Shown here: piece after piece, positions 1 to 9,637 of the stretch
How positions within the stretch are numbered: the first letter of the stretch is position 1
Layout of the letters: each line of letters opens with the position of its first letter
NCBI RefSeq assembly: GCF_000003605.2
Contig: NW_003128370.1
Location: 610,074-629,328, forward strand
Direction: 5' to 3'
Length of the DNA stretch: 19,255 nucleotides
Source of the DNA: Saccoglossus kowalevskii
Lineage: Eukaryota; Hemichordata; Enteropneusta; Harrimaniidae
Notes under the pieces: model-generated
Seen by the model: the letters and a program-made list of their open reading frames with translations, nothing else
Databases searched by the model: none
Told to the model about the DNA's origin: nothing
Made by a program: the position numbers and the translations under genes

Positions 1-298
1 TGCCCACATTGGCTTAAATCAGTAAACCACTGCATGTGCACATGTCCCAGGTAAAGTACTAGTAACATGCAAAGAATGAACAGATTTGGTCCACAGGGTT
101 CTAAAATATGACTCTGAACAGAAGGACGGGCGGAGACCGAATTGTAAGTCGTCGTTTCGAACTTTGTTCGAACAGCTGGCAGTCCCTGAATGGCCAACCT
201 TGTATCTTGGTATCATGTGCATATCAAGTTTATTGTTTAAGTTAGTTTTGAGTCATATATTGTACATCACACTGATTCAAGAGAGAAAAACACTGACA

Positions 299-374
299 TT
301 GGCGGCGGCACAGTGGTCAGAGGGGCGTTCGCCCCTCAAAAACAATGTTGGGGCGTCGCCCATTCAAAATCAAG
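299..374 (+). mobile_element. tRNA-SINE-like degenerate head with GC hairpins
   Basis: CACAGTGGTCAGAGGGGCG resembles a box A and D-arm region. GAGGGGCG-TT-CGCCCCTC (320-337) is a perfect 8-bp stem in the anticodon-arm position. GGGCG-T-CGCCC (351-361) is followed by CATTCAAAATC, close to box B (GGTTCAAATCC). Spacing is roughly tRNA-like but the stems do not fold as a real tRNA. Best read as an old tRNA-derived SINE head. Confidence 0.35.
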
Positions 375-404
375 CTTAAACCCTTTGTGTCAACAAAATG
401 TGCT

Positions 405-500
405 CCTTAAAATGCAGGAAATCACGTCTAGATTTCAAATTTCGTAGGGAGGAGCATACCCCGAACACCGTAGTAAAGTGAAAAGTATTCGTCCCCTCAT
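405..500. repeat. Degenerate dispersed-repeat remnant
   Basis: AAAATGCAGGAAAT followed by TAGATTTCAAATTTC and GGGAGGAGCATACCCCG recalls, from memory and unverified, a core sequence (GGGGAGCATGCCCC-like) seen in dispersed repeats of many marine invertebrates. It may belong with the SINE-like head just upstream. Confidence 0.3.
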
Positions 501-1935
501 GCAACATTTTGTGCCACCGCATCTGACTGAAGATGATTTGTTAAGTAATGTTCCTTGTAGCCAATACAATGACAACATTAACAGATTAATCGTTGTATAT
601 ATTGATTTCCCGTGTGCTGAACGCATTCACCATTAATGTTTACAGGTAGTTGTTGTTATGTTGATAATTGTTATTAAAGTTAGCTGATAGTAATAGTTGT
701 TGTTGTTGACAATATCAATAAATGCCACAATGAGTAGTAGTTACTGATTGGTTAAATGTTCGATGGTAGAAATGATGAGCAGCAGAATGGTAGAATGTTC
801 CCTTGATAAATGGCGAACCAATGAATTGTTGAATAAGTGGTCAACGAATGGTAATTGACAGTGAATGAACGAATGAATGATCGAATCGTCAAACTGTAAA
901 TACACAAAAAAAATAACAAACACTAATAAGAATACAATGAAGAAATATCACAATAATTCAAAGGGTATAACAATTTTCGTAAGGAATGCACCATGCATAA
1001 CAACAAATTTTAATTAGATGGCCAAGCATGGTGCGTGGAAAACTCTTCATAAAACGAGTGATGTATGAGAATTTCCCACTGTACTTTCAAATATATATAC
1101 CTTAACTAACAATAATAAACGTTTGAAATGGTATTCTCAACTACAAAAGGTAGAACAGAGAACCTTAAACTTTGTTTACATAAGTCGCAGACAAATGCGA
1201 GATCTGTTCGGCAAAACTGCACAAGTTCGAAGTTTATCACAAAGAATGTAAACTCGACAGAATTTACGCGAAATATAAACTCATAATATCTCACAATAAT
1301 CTTGAATAAGTCTCCTCGTAGTAGACAACTCAAATAATTAACGATTTATGCAACTAAACTTACCACGCTGGGAAATCTAGTAGAGTAATTTTGACGTAGA
1401 ATTCAGTGCACAACAAGTAAAGTAAAAAATGGCGATTCTCGCAATACACGAACCGCACTAATAATAGATTACTGCCACTGGTGGCGCTCTAACCACAGCA
1501 TACTCTGGTAGCTTACATTCCTTTTCTCATTAACATATTTATACTGTGTGGCAGGCAAGTCTTCCAACAAGCTTTGGATAAAAGGCTTCTCGATACTTTT
1601 ACTAGAATTTGTTAGACCAGTAAAATTTGGCTGAATCTCAGTGTTGTTATAAAAAAGTATATATCTAGAGTATGTAATAAGAATATAGAATGGTGGTATT
1701 TAACATGTGTATCTCGTAAGTTTGATTCAACACACAACACTCATAAAGGTGACAGTAAAATTGTGTATGTGTCACCCTAATGTGCTACATGCACCGTATC
1801 ATACATTGTCCTCTTCTCAATGAGAGCTGGACTAACTGATTGAAGTAGAAATATTCTAAGCTGTGTAGTACAACATCAATTAGTATGTATATATAGTTTT
1901 AATACTTGTACTATCCTTACACTTGGAAAGAGGGA
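500..1935. other. AT-rich DNA without a recognisable gene
   Basis: It contains GTT-rich and GAAT-rich low-complexity patches (about 640-700 and 855-890), a 9-bp inverted repeat GCACCATGC/GCATGGTGC (988-996 and 1026-1034), and a 7-bp stem GGTGACA/TGTCACC (1748-1754 and 1770-1776). If gene 2 continues to the left, this is intron. Confidence 0.6.
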
Positions 1936-2031
1936 GGGAGGGTCACAATTTGTTATGTACATTCCAAGGGGAGGTCATTAAATTCCATGCAGATGTTTGT
2001 GAAGGGTCATATATTTTTATGTGGCGACTTT
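1936..2031. repeat. Degenerate 32-bp tandem triplet with GGTCA boxes
   Basis: Three units start at 1936, 1968 and 2000. In each, (G/A)GGTCA occupies unit positions 4-9 and ATG positions 19-21, the same offsets, although the intervening bases have diverged. It looks like an old internal repeat of a dispersed element. GGGTCA and AGGTCA are also nuclear-receptor half-sites, but 32-bp spacing is not a standard receptor arrangement. Confidence 0.55.
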
Positions 2032-3725
2032 AAAAAAACACTGGCCTACCCCCCTGTACTTTTTTGTCCAGTACCTAGATGACTTAGATAAATATAAACA
2101 GTGCTTCAAAACAATCACGGACACTTTTCGGGTTCATAGAAAACTAGCTTGTGTTTCTGGGTATGAAATTTAACACGTGCAGGATTTTGTAAGGACCTCA
2201 TTAGCATGGTGATGCAAAGTCAGCAATACAATTATTTTCAAAGCGTTTTTTTTTCTTACACTCTATATTCCTATTCAGCAGGACATCGGAATAAGTCACC
2301 TGGGACTTTTAATTTGGAGAAATGAAACTGGAATCGAGATTTCACACAGACCTGCTTTAGATGTTAGGCCTCAAGAAGGCGCTTAATCAATAGCGAGGTA
2401 CAAAACAAAAAAACGAAGATCAACAAAGTTAGCACTGGACAACAGGGAGTTCTCCACGAGTCTGGCACTATTCCAAATACATATACCTCATTAACGTGTA
2501 ACCAAGGGAGGCAATATATTCAAGTGTTCAACAATATCGCCATCGCTGTGCACATACAGTGCAATACACATAAGATAATGAAGCTCTGTAACAGCCTGCT
2601 CCGCTGAGGCAGACTTTCTCCCTCTATTTTTTGTTTCACACAATATATACTTCAAACCCACCGTTATCAAACGATACAGGGCTAACCTGGGGGATATATT
2701 TCCAATATATACCAGCATCAATTCATAGATATCGCAAAGAAGCAAACTGGCTGCCATTGTTCTTTTTGTTTGATTGCTGGACTGTGTGGAGAAGTCACAG
2801 TTTTAGTTTTACATTGTACTATAGAGACTAGGATTGATTTTATACAAATAAATCAGAATGCTGGATTTAATAATTATATAGTACAAAATAAATCAGGGCG
2901 AAACGAGATACATGTTTGTCTGTCAAGTGGCTAGGAAAAACAGAGATGTCAATTCAGAGTTCCACACGAACTAACCATCTCCTAGGTGTGCTTTTGTGGT
3001 TCAATCGATAACTCTCTATAATCTGTCTCCCGTCATCTTTCATACCTCATATTTTACCTGGTTCTAGGGGGGTCCTGCGGAATATACACTTACTGAAGCG
3101 CTTTCAATTTACCTTTACATACCGACGTTTTATCTATTTTAGGAATACATAATTTCCGAATCGGGACATAGATTGAAAAATGCCTTAAAGTTTCAATTAA
3201 CAACTCGCTGTCCACTTTACATGGTATGGATCCCTTGTGTGAAAACGACAGATTATCACCTCTATTTAGCAGTATCCATGCCAACACTATAATATTTTAT
3301 TGAAGGTATCCACGAATGAAATACGAATCAAATGTGAAATGAGAAAGAGAAATTTACAAATGAAATGAAAGTGTAATATTGCAATTTTGACATGGATACC
3401 GCGCCATACGCCTCATTGAATCTGAGGTCAATAAACAATCGCGATTGTAACTTTTTATCGCATCATATTTTAAATCTATACTTTAATAGTACAGGCGTTA
3501 TTAAAATTCGTGTAAAATGCGTGTATATTGTTTGTGTGAAAGAGTTAACACATGATTTGGCAGACCAAATAAAACCATAAAAAAAATGGGCCAAGCTTCT
3601 GGGCTTTATTGATTCTTTCATCACTTGGACATTACTGGGAATAAAGTGCACACATTATTCACGTTACATGACAGTGTAATACATAATGAGTGAAGACAAT
3701 GTATGCGCAGTTGAGTTTATATTAC
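2032..3725. other. Presumed gene 2 intron, no recognised exon
   Basis: I looked for the CxxFWY and GDIxIDD motifs of the second and third MAM exons on the minus strand and did not find them. A minus-strand frame ending at 2491 (AEQAVTELHYLMCIALYVHS, then DGDIVEHLN) looks mildly protein-like but has no supporting splice pair. An AATAAA followed by an A-run near 3568-3587 on the plus strand is weak. Confidence 0.55.
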
Positions 3726-3887
3726 CTTGATCCGTCTGAAGGGTGTGATCGACTGATGGTCCAGTGCCCACTGTAGCTGTTTTTCCTTTGTGTATTGTCC
3801 AATCAATAGGGTTACTTGGTTCAAATTCAAACCCACAAATACCATCTTCAAAATCACACCGAAATAAATCTGTCTCTTCGGCATACA
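3726..3887 (-). CDS. Gene 2 exon 2: MAM first part
   Basis: Phase 1 in and out, 162 nt. It encodes YAEETDLFRCDFEDGICGFE, then IDWTIHKGKT and [11 protein letters not shown]1, C2, the DW Trp and the TGPxxDHT loop are all present, so this is a canonical first MAM exon. Acceptor ACCATATATAG|TG, donor CAAG|GTAATA. Confidence 0.92.
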
Positions 3888-5039
3888 CTATATATGGTCA
3901 AATACATTCAAAAAACGTGTTTAAACTGCATGCACACTCAGAAAAATACTAATAATGAATTATTTAGTGGTGCTGCCTCATAAGTTGGTAATGGTTGGTC
4001 AAGCAGCAGATTTGTTTCAAATTATGCAATGAATGTGATACTGACCGTTCACATATTTATAGTGAAGTGAATTAGGGAAGAGAGAATGCTACTTATGCAT
4101 TTTGGATATGTGCGCATATTTTAGCGCATTTATAATTTATCATATAAATATAATTGACGGATGTATACTTCATTTTTTATTATATTTATCTAGATTGTCA
4201 TTGGAAATCGTTTATAATCGACAGATAATTAAGATTGTTCTAGTTCCAATTGTCGTGTTTCTTATCTATTGTCTTCTGTATTTCACTGGACTACTAAGCG
4301 AGTAAAAATCTACGAATTTGTGGATGTTGCAATAAGGTAATAGCGACGACATTATCAGTAGCGGTACATGGAATGAACTTCATTTCCGTATCTTGACTGA
4401 ATCATGTGGCCGTTTTTCACTGTTGTCTCGCAAAAACGGGCTGCATACTTATAATATCGCAAAATTAGAATTACGGTATCAAATTTCATGACCTCCTTTC
4501 CACGATACGTTATGTATGGAGTCACTGGCATCATAGTGGAGCCGCCATTTTCGATTGTATTCATGGTACTAATTTACCAGTCTTATTGATTTTGGAGGTC
4601 ATGTTATATTAATAGAAACCCAGAGTATACCTATATATATATATATATAGGTTTGTTGATTTCACGTATGCCCTTCTTCATTTCACTTTATTTTCTTTGC
4701 CAATAAACTCTCTCTACCGTAATGGTACATCTCGTAACAAATACAAATTACATATACTACGAATCCTCGAAAAGAATAAACCAGAAAAAAACAATTTATA
4801 CATTTTTTTACGAGGGATCGTACAAACCCAATGAACTCCTTTTGGATCCGCCCCTTATTTGGCCCGAAAGTGTCGCGACTACTAACCTCACTGTGTATGT
4901 ATAAAGCACAGATCTCAAAACAAAATATGTATACTACTACATGCAATGCGTTCGTTACAAATGTGGAGATTATCTCACCGATTATTCCAGTGATTGTAAC
5001 AACTGCAAGAACCATAGAGTACATGATTTGACGTGCCAT
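3726..5039 (-). CDS. Gene 2: start of a second secreted or membrane MAM protein (two exons)
   Basis: Exon 1 (5039-4979) and exon 2 (3887-3726) join in phase 1 across a 1091-nt intron. The visible product is a signal peptide followed directly by the first third of a MAM domain. Residues 1-23 form the signal peptide (MARQ n-region, hydrophobic core, VYA before the cleavage point); mature protein would begin at E24 with C1 at 31 and C2 at 38. This places a second MAM gene head-to-tail downstream of gene 1, which suggests a tandem family. No second or third MAM exon was found to the left, so the next intron exceeds 3.7 kb or the gene is truncated. Function beyond adhesion-type extracellular protein is unknown. 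Confidence 0.8.
3888..4978 (-). other. Gene 2 intron 1 (1091 nt)
   Basis: A phase-1 GT-AG intron, donor GTGAGA and acceptor ATATATAG. It is AT-rich and contains the alternating TA palindrome at 4629-4652. Open frames inside it show no domain. Confidence 0.7.
4629..4652. repeat. 24-bp perfect palindrome of alternating TA capped by ACC/GGT
   Basis: A TA dinucleotide run is flanked by ACC on the left and GGT on the right, making the whole 24 bp self-complementary. It is most simply a TA microsatellite and a likely cruciform or replication-slippage site. Confidence 0.6.
4979..5039 (-). CDS. Gene 2 exon 1: start codon and signal peptide
   Basis: ATG has G at -3 and G at +4 (GAAATGG), a favourable context, and is the first ATG in frame after an in-frame TAA at 5147-5145. 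It encodes MARQIMYSMVLAVVTITGII, and the split codon G|TG adds V. The next exon continues YAEE, so V-Y-A satisfies the -3,-1 rule for signal peptidase. Donor ATCG|GTGAGA, phase 1. The open frame upstream of the ATG is probably 5' UTR. Confidence 0.8.
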
Positions 5040-5094
5040 TTCACTTCCAGCAAGCTTTGCTTGAAACCACGGGTCTGGCAACGATTGAATATAT

Positions 5095-5104
5095 GTCACG
5101 TGAC
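5095..5104. promoter_or_regulatory. Perfect GTCACGTGAC palindrome (CLEAR-type E-box) upstream of gene 2
   Basis: A ten-base palindrome with a CACGTG core lies 56-65 nt upstream of the gene 2 ATG. It matches the CLEAR consensus bound by MiT/TFE bHLH-ZIP factors (TFEB, TFE3, MITF) and would also be bound by USF. Function is inferred from motif and position only; the transcription start is not known. Confidence 0.4.
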
Positions 5105-5712
5105 TAGACCCAAACGTTTTTCTTGACACATTCCTGACAATGATTTAGATGACATGGTAGTGAGAACAGTATATGTAGAAACTTTTTAAAATATTTGTCG
5201 ATGCTGATAAAGAAGATTTGACAATGTCGGTAAAGTTTTGTAAGGAATATTTAATTAAATAAAATATAAAAAAAATCACCCGTGAACGGGGGCGGGTGCC
5301 TTTGTGCGGTCGTTTTGCTTTTCTTGACCCAGTGTTGTTCACATACTCACTCGTTGTCAGAATTAACGTGTACAAATGACTCCAAATAACTATGCAATAT
5401 ATCAATTGTCATTATCGAAATGTTTTCCACTCAAGGACCATATCAATAACACTCAACATTTGATGTGGTAGTCAATGGTGTCGGAAAATAAGCTCTTCTA
5501 AAATCAATAAATACCGTGTTTGTGTGATTCCCCGTCAAGATTGCTGCTAAGATTTGGTTATTACTATTATTTTTAAATATCATGACCAAATTCAGGTTAT
5601 GGGATAGTCGATAAGAAATGAGTCACAGCAGACACTGGAATAAACTAATCGCATACAAACTAACAATGAACAACACCATCGTATAGAATGATGCAGTGTG
5701 AATACAGCGTGC

Positions 5713-5800
5713 AGTTCGATTCTTGTACTATTTACATACTAATCGCGTACTATTAGCGTACTGTTCACGTACAATTCGGGTTCTATTTGCGTACTATTCA
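5713..5800. repeat. Degenerate 11-bp tandem repeat, about 8 copies
   Basis: Consecutive units are aGTtCgATTct, tGTACTATTta, caTACTAaTcg, CGTACTATTag, CGTACTgTTca, CGTACaATTcg, gGTtCTATTtg and CGTACTATTca. The period is exactly 11 with no indels. The consensus CGTACTATTCG puts a GTAC once per helical turn. It lies about 675-760 nt upstream of the gene 2 ATG. Confidence 0.75.
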
Positions 5801-7779
5801 ACAATAGTGTCTCGGCATTTAAACTCATGACCAGACATACAGTAAATCATATGCCCCCGGACAGACGCACGTCTAATAATTTGAAACAATACCTAGTAAA
5901 ATGTCGGCTTTGCTTTTTATAGAATGATGACCAGTGAGAGACAAAATTAAAGACGTTCAATCGTAATAACCATGTATGTGTTAATATACAAATATACACC
6001 CCAACAGTACAGAGGTGGACATAAAATTTTAGCGACCCGGAATGCTCACTGTCAACTGAGGCAAAGCTGAGGTTGACAACGGGCTCCAAGGATCTCTAAA
6101 ACTTGTAGATCTGAATGCATGAATGAACACAAATATAAGTTGAAAGAGTTCAAGAGCAGTGATTGAATTCTATTAAAATATATTATGGACGCCTTTTTAC
6201 TTTCATGATTGTTTTGATAAACTTAATTTCAACAACTTCCGACGCCATCCTGTGCGCAGCTATACGCTACATTGCGAACCATCTTCCTGTCCCCAGGATA
6301 TCAAATGGTCCGCCCCTTATGTTATTATGCTTTACCGACCTTGCGACCATTGAACGTGGTAATAGAGTTGTCACCACTGTCGAGTATTATAGAAGAGTAG
6401 GTGTTATAATACAGCTTTTCCTATCACAATCACGCACCGGTTCGTGAGCCGATTATGAATGACGTCATATAACATAAACAAATCCCTCATTTGTAATTTC
6501 ATCAACTTGTCATAGGTTAAATTCGCATATCAAAGGGTTTAGCATCACATGTTTGAATTAGAAATGAAACGGTACCACCAGTTACATACAGACGAACATG
6601 TTAAAAGCACTAAGACAATAATCAGAAAATTAATACTAGGCGTCATTTGGCTGTCATTGGTTTCACACGACTCAACAAATAAATATATTAATGAACTAAT
6701 CTTTGAAACCTGTTAGCACCATTATGACGTAACAAGTCATTGCAAATTCATCTCAGGATGAACACGGGCTAAAGACAATGTATCTTACAAAAACAAAAGA
6801 AAAAGCAATTGACACGCCAAGCTAAATTCAAAAAGAACACACTTGGTCACATCAACTCTACGTCGATAGCAGCAACAACCTCGTATCGTAACAGTGTCAA
6901 CCTTGTGTGCTTCCCCAACTCAGTGTTTTATTCAAATAGACGAGTGTGAAACCAACAATAACTACGTGTCATCTATCGAGTTTTGCGTGCATATGTGTAT
7001 GAGTGTTGATTTCGTGACACATGCGCTGTGATCCAGAAACTCAAGCAGCTAAGTAGAGTGAGCGATTCCCCTCCATCTTCAAACCGGGTGACTTCTGATT
7101 CTCTGGCCATTATCCAGAAAATATCCACCCCTTCCCCGAAAGAACTGCAAATAAACTGTAACAAACTTATGACGCTATTGTACGTAGGATATCCAACAAA
7201 GTTAAAGGTCTCGTGAACGTAACAATTGTATTTGAGAACAGATAGTTCATCACACATCTGTTTTATGTAGCAAATTAACTAAACAAGCTGGTAGGCTGGT
7301 TGGCGATCACCTACGCTCAAAAATGAATAATTAATTAGTTTACACACGGCGCCTCTTATATATGGTAAGGATTTCACCATAATCTAAATTACACGAGTGA
7401 GAATAGAAACTGGTTTGTCAAATAAAGCTAGAATAACTATAATCAGTTAACACCACTCTGTGCATACACAGTTTTCCCGATCTGAGCATGTGAATTTTTT
7501 TAACCAGCCCGCTATGCATTTATGCCACATACATGTAAACACACTGAATGCTGACTGTTTTATTTTGATTATTTTATTGGATTCATTCATTCATTTTACG
7601 TTTATAGAGAAAGCCGATAGTTATCATTCAAGTATGCAAGTTTCCGTACAAAAAAGCGCGGCTTGTCAGAAGACAACGATAAAGTTCTTTAAATAGACAA
7701 GTGTTGGTTCTATACAGGTTTATCAGGCGCGAGTCGAGTGACGTCAAAACCTTAAAATGTCTATTGCGATTGACATTTT

Positions 7780-8026
7780 TTAACTGGCTGCGAACATAGC
7801 TGCAACGCAGAGTGTATTCCTGGCGAATTGTGTCGCACGTGTTCTTATTTCACCGTAATACCGAGGATTGATGTGTAAAATATTGCCCGCGGCAGAATTT
7901 TCAAAATCCTCAAGTCCGGTATCAATGTAAGTAATCAACTGAGGCTTGGGGAATGCTTCCAGCACTGCCTTACTGTCTATGTTGCGATATTCTCGTGACA
8001 AACTCATATTACGCAAAACTCCGGCT
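7780..8026 (-). CDS. Coding-like ORF, candidate last exon of gene 1 (option B)
   Basis: An open frame from 8026 encodes 81 residues to TAA at 7782-7780. It is more GC-rich than its surroundings and has a protein-like composition (SREYRNIDSKAVLEAFPKPQ and, further on, GNILHINPRYYGEI). If the CAG at 8029-8027 is an acceptor, entry is phase 2 and joins the transmembrane exon in frame, giving a tail of roughly 90 residues. The acceptor lacks a pyrimidine tract. AATAAA hexamers at 7578-7573 and 7563-7558 could end the transcript. I recognise no domain. It could instead be an exon of another gene or a transposon fragment. Confidence 0.35.
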
Positions 8027-8389
8027 CTGACTGGTGTTTTTTTGTATCAAGTATACACAATACAATACACCTGCATCATGGCCCAGTCTCCGTCTCCGAG
8101 TGTTTTAATCCGTTCATAATAATAAAATTCACAAAGACAATACGTACAGAAGATTTGTATATTGTGTTTATGTTAATACACTTTCGTGTTTTCTGTAACA
8201 GCGCCTCTAATGCTATTTTATGTAAATCAAACGACACAAGCGACGGGTTGACATAGAGAAGAATTAAAATGACGGAAAAAATTCACATAAAAAACTTGTT
8301 GTAACGAGAAATGTATAATTTGTTATGTTCTTAGTATGGCACTAATTATCTCTTAACAATATTAAATGCCAATTTTGCTATAGTATTAT

Positions 8390-8620
8390 TAACACGAGAA
8401 ATACCAAACTCGACACAAAGGAATACACATTAGTTCATTACAGATAGTCCAGCTTTATTCACCCATTTCTCTCCTTCTCTCTTACAAAAAGTTACAAACT
8501 CTATCCTAAAAGTCAAGTCTCTAAGGCGTGGCAGAGTAAACATGCGATCAGCCAATCGCTACAGTCGTTTGAACTATCACGTGATCACCTGGGATGTGTC
8601 TCACGGTTAAAGCCTTCCAA
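8390..8620 (-). mobile_element. LTR-like stretch (possible solo LTR or a 3' end)
   Basis: Read on the minus strand it has a CACGTG palindrome (8583-8578), a CCAAT box in reverse (GATTGGCT near 8558-8551), a purine-rich run, then GTGAATAAAGCTGG with AATAAA at 8459-8454. This promoter-then-poly(A) order over about 200 bp is LTR-like. I cannot fix its ends or find a second copy or a target duplication. It could instead be the 3' end of a transcript. Confidence 0.22.
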
Positions 8621-8888
8621 AGTTGCGACTACTAAATACAATTAGTAAACAATATATTTATCAAATTTCTGTAATATATGTTTATAATCTCTACCCTAAA
8701 CATGCAAGGTGCTGATTCGAAATAAGAGTACAACGGCATGTGAATCGAATGAGCGAACGTAAAGTCGCTATCATACAATATAATACATATAACATATATT
8801 CGTGATGACACAATTTTGGAGATTACAGCTTTATTTTCAACAACAAATATCATCGTCATCAATTATATTCAAACTCCCACTCCAAAGA

Positions 8889-9005
8889 TCAATTACAGTA
8901 TATCTGAACCGTAACATCGAATGGATGTCTGTTGTCTTCACGCCAACGTCCCAATCTGTTTGCAATATTAAGAATTAAGTCGCGGCATTCCTCTTTTTCA
9001 TAATT
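8889..9005 (-). CDS. Short coding-like ORF, unknown
   Basis: A 38-codon open frame encodes KEECRDLILNIANRLGRW and REDNRHPFDVTV before TGA. It looks protein-like, but only phase-0 or phase-1 acceptors (GAAAAAG|AG, AAGAG|GAA) are visible, so it does not join the transmembrane exon directly. It could be the end of a tail if an unseen exon intervenes, part of a 3' UTR, or chance. No family recognised. Confidence 0.2.
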   Translation of the reverse strand, partial: NYEKEECRDLILNIANRLGRWREDNRHPFDVTVQIYCN

Positions 9006-9031
9006 TCACCAATTCGTTCGAGAGACAGTCA

Positions 9032-9041
9032 TCACTGATAT
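9032..9041 (-). CDS. Candidate last exon of gene 1, short tail (option A)
   Basis: The acceptor, with a pyrimidine-rich run (TTTACTCTGTC) ending GTATACAG|A, is phase-2 compatible with the transmembrane exon. It would add only T-Y-Q before TGA, giving a tail of about a dozen residues. An AATAAA on the same strand at 8835-8830 lies about 200 nt downstream, a reasonable 3' UTR. This rests on splice-site appearance and frame only. Confidence 0.3.
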
Positions 9042-9540
9042 CTGTATACGTATATGACAGAGTAAACACGAGTATTAAACTGCCCAAACCATGTTCATTT
9101 TTATAACTACAATATAACGTCCGAGCTGTATTAGTATAGTTTCGCATCAGTCTAAATATAGACTTGTATGGTATATTATGCATAACTGTACAAGCTATAC
9201 TCGAATAATACAATTACACAAGAAAGCTTACAAAGAAATACAAATTCGACATCGGTTATATACGTGGCTGGTCATCGACTATACCTCCTTTCGGCCGAAT
9301 AACTTATAAGTAGATCTATAAAATAATATATATATTAGCTGATATTAAAAAAAATAAACTGTGAACAACTTACAAATGAAAAGCTGACAAACTGGGCCTC
9401 TAATTGTTATCAAAATGTTTTAATAACAGGTGAAGCCGAACAAATTCACATAGGTAACTGTTATCGATAACGATTGCTAGAACTATATTAGTAGATACAG
9501 TTAGAGCAAAATAATAACGCAAAATAATGACTGGACTTAC

Positions 9541-9637
9541 GTGGATATTGAATCTCTATATCTATAACATATTACAGCACACAGTGTGATAAGTACCAAC
9601 GCAGCAAGTACAATCCCAACAATCATTCCAATCTTGT
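9541..9637 (-). CDS. Gene 1 exon: transmembrane helix
   Basis: Phase 1 in, phase 2 out, 97 nt. It encodes NK, then a hydrophobic stretch of about 20 residues ([20 protein letters not shown]), then [11 protein letters not shown], whose Arg residues act as the stop-transfer signal. With the MAM domains upstream this is a single-pass type I membrane protein. The acceptor CTTTTCCTACAG|AC and donor CCAC|GTAAGT are both strong. The tail must continue in a phase-2 exon further down the strand. Confidence 0.92.

Larger units (their letters stand above)
5040..7540. other. Intergenic and 5' flank of gene 2
   Basis: No convincing gene. It holds the CLEAR-type E-box, the 11-bp repeat, and a full CRE (TGACGTCA) at 6460-6467. 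A more GC-rich patch at about 7020-7160 is open on both strands without a recognisable product. Open frames on either strand are short and unsupported by splice sites or domains. Confidence 0.6.

Noticed and set aside
320-337. Functional tRNA gene or rho-independent terminator
   Set aside because: The D, anticodon and T arms do not fold as a tRNA, and the context is an animal genome, so a bacterial-type terminator does not apply.
2491-2757. Minus-strand frame with a GDI-like motif as a missing MAM third exon of gene 2
   Set aside because: Only GDI matches; the IDD strand and terminal Cys are missing, and no matching second exon or splice pair is present.
4683-5129. Single long minus-strand frame as one membrane protein
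   Set aside because: A GTGAGA donor cuts it at 4979, and the piece from the ATG at 5039 joins the MAM exon as a signal peptide. Sequence before the ATG and after the donor is better read as 5' UTR and intron. A faint resemblance of the hydrophobic segment to a signal-peptidase-complex subunit was dropped for the same reason.
6163-6447. Plus-strand frame with a hydrophobic start
   Set aside because: AT-rich, no recognisable domain, no splice or promoter support; consistent with chance.
7028-7216. Serine-rich plus-strand frame in a GC-rich patch
   Set aside because: Both strands are open here and neither gives a recognisable product; more likely a repeat fragment.
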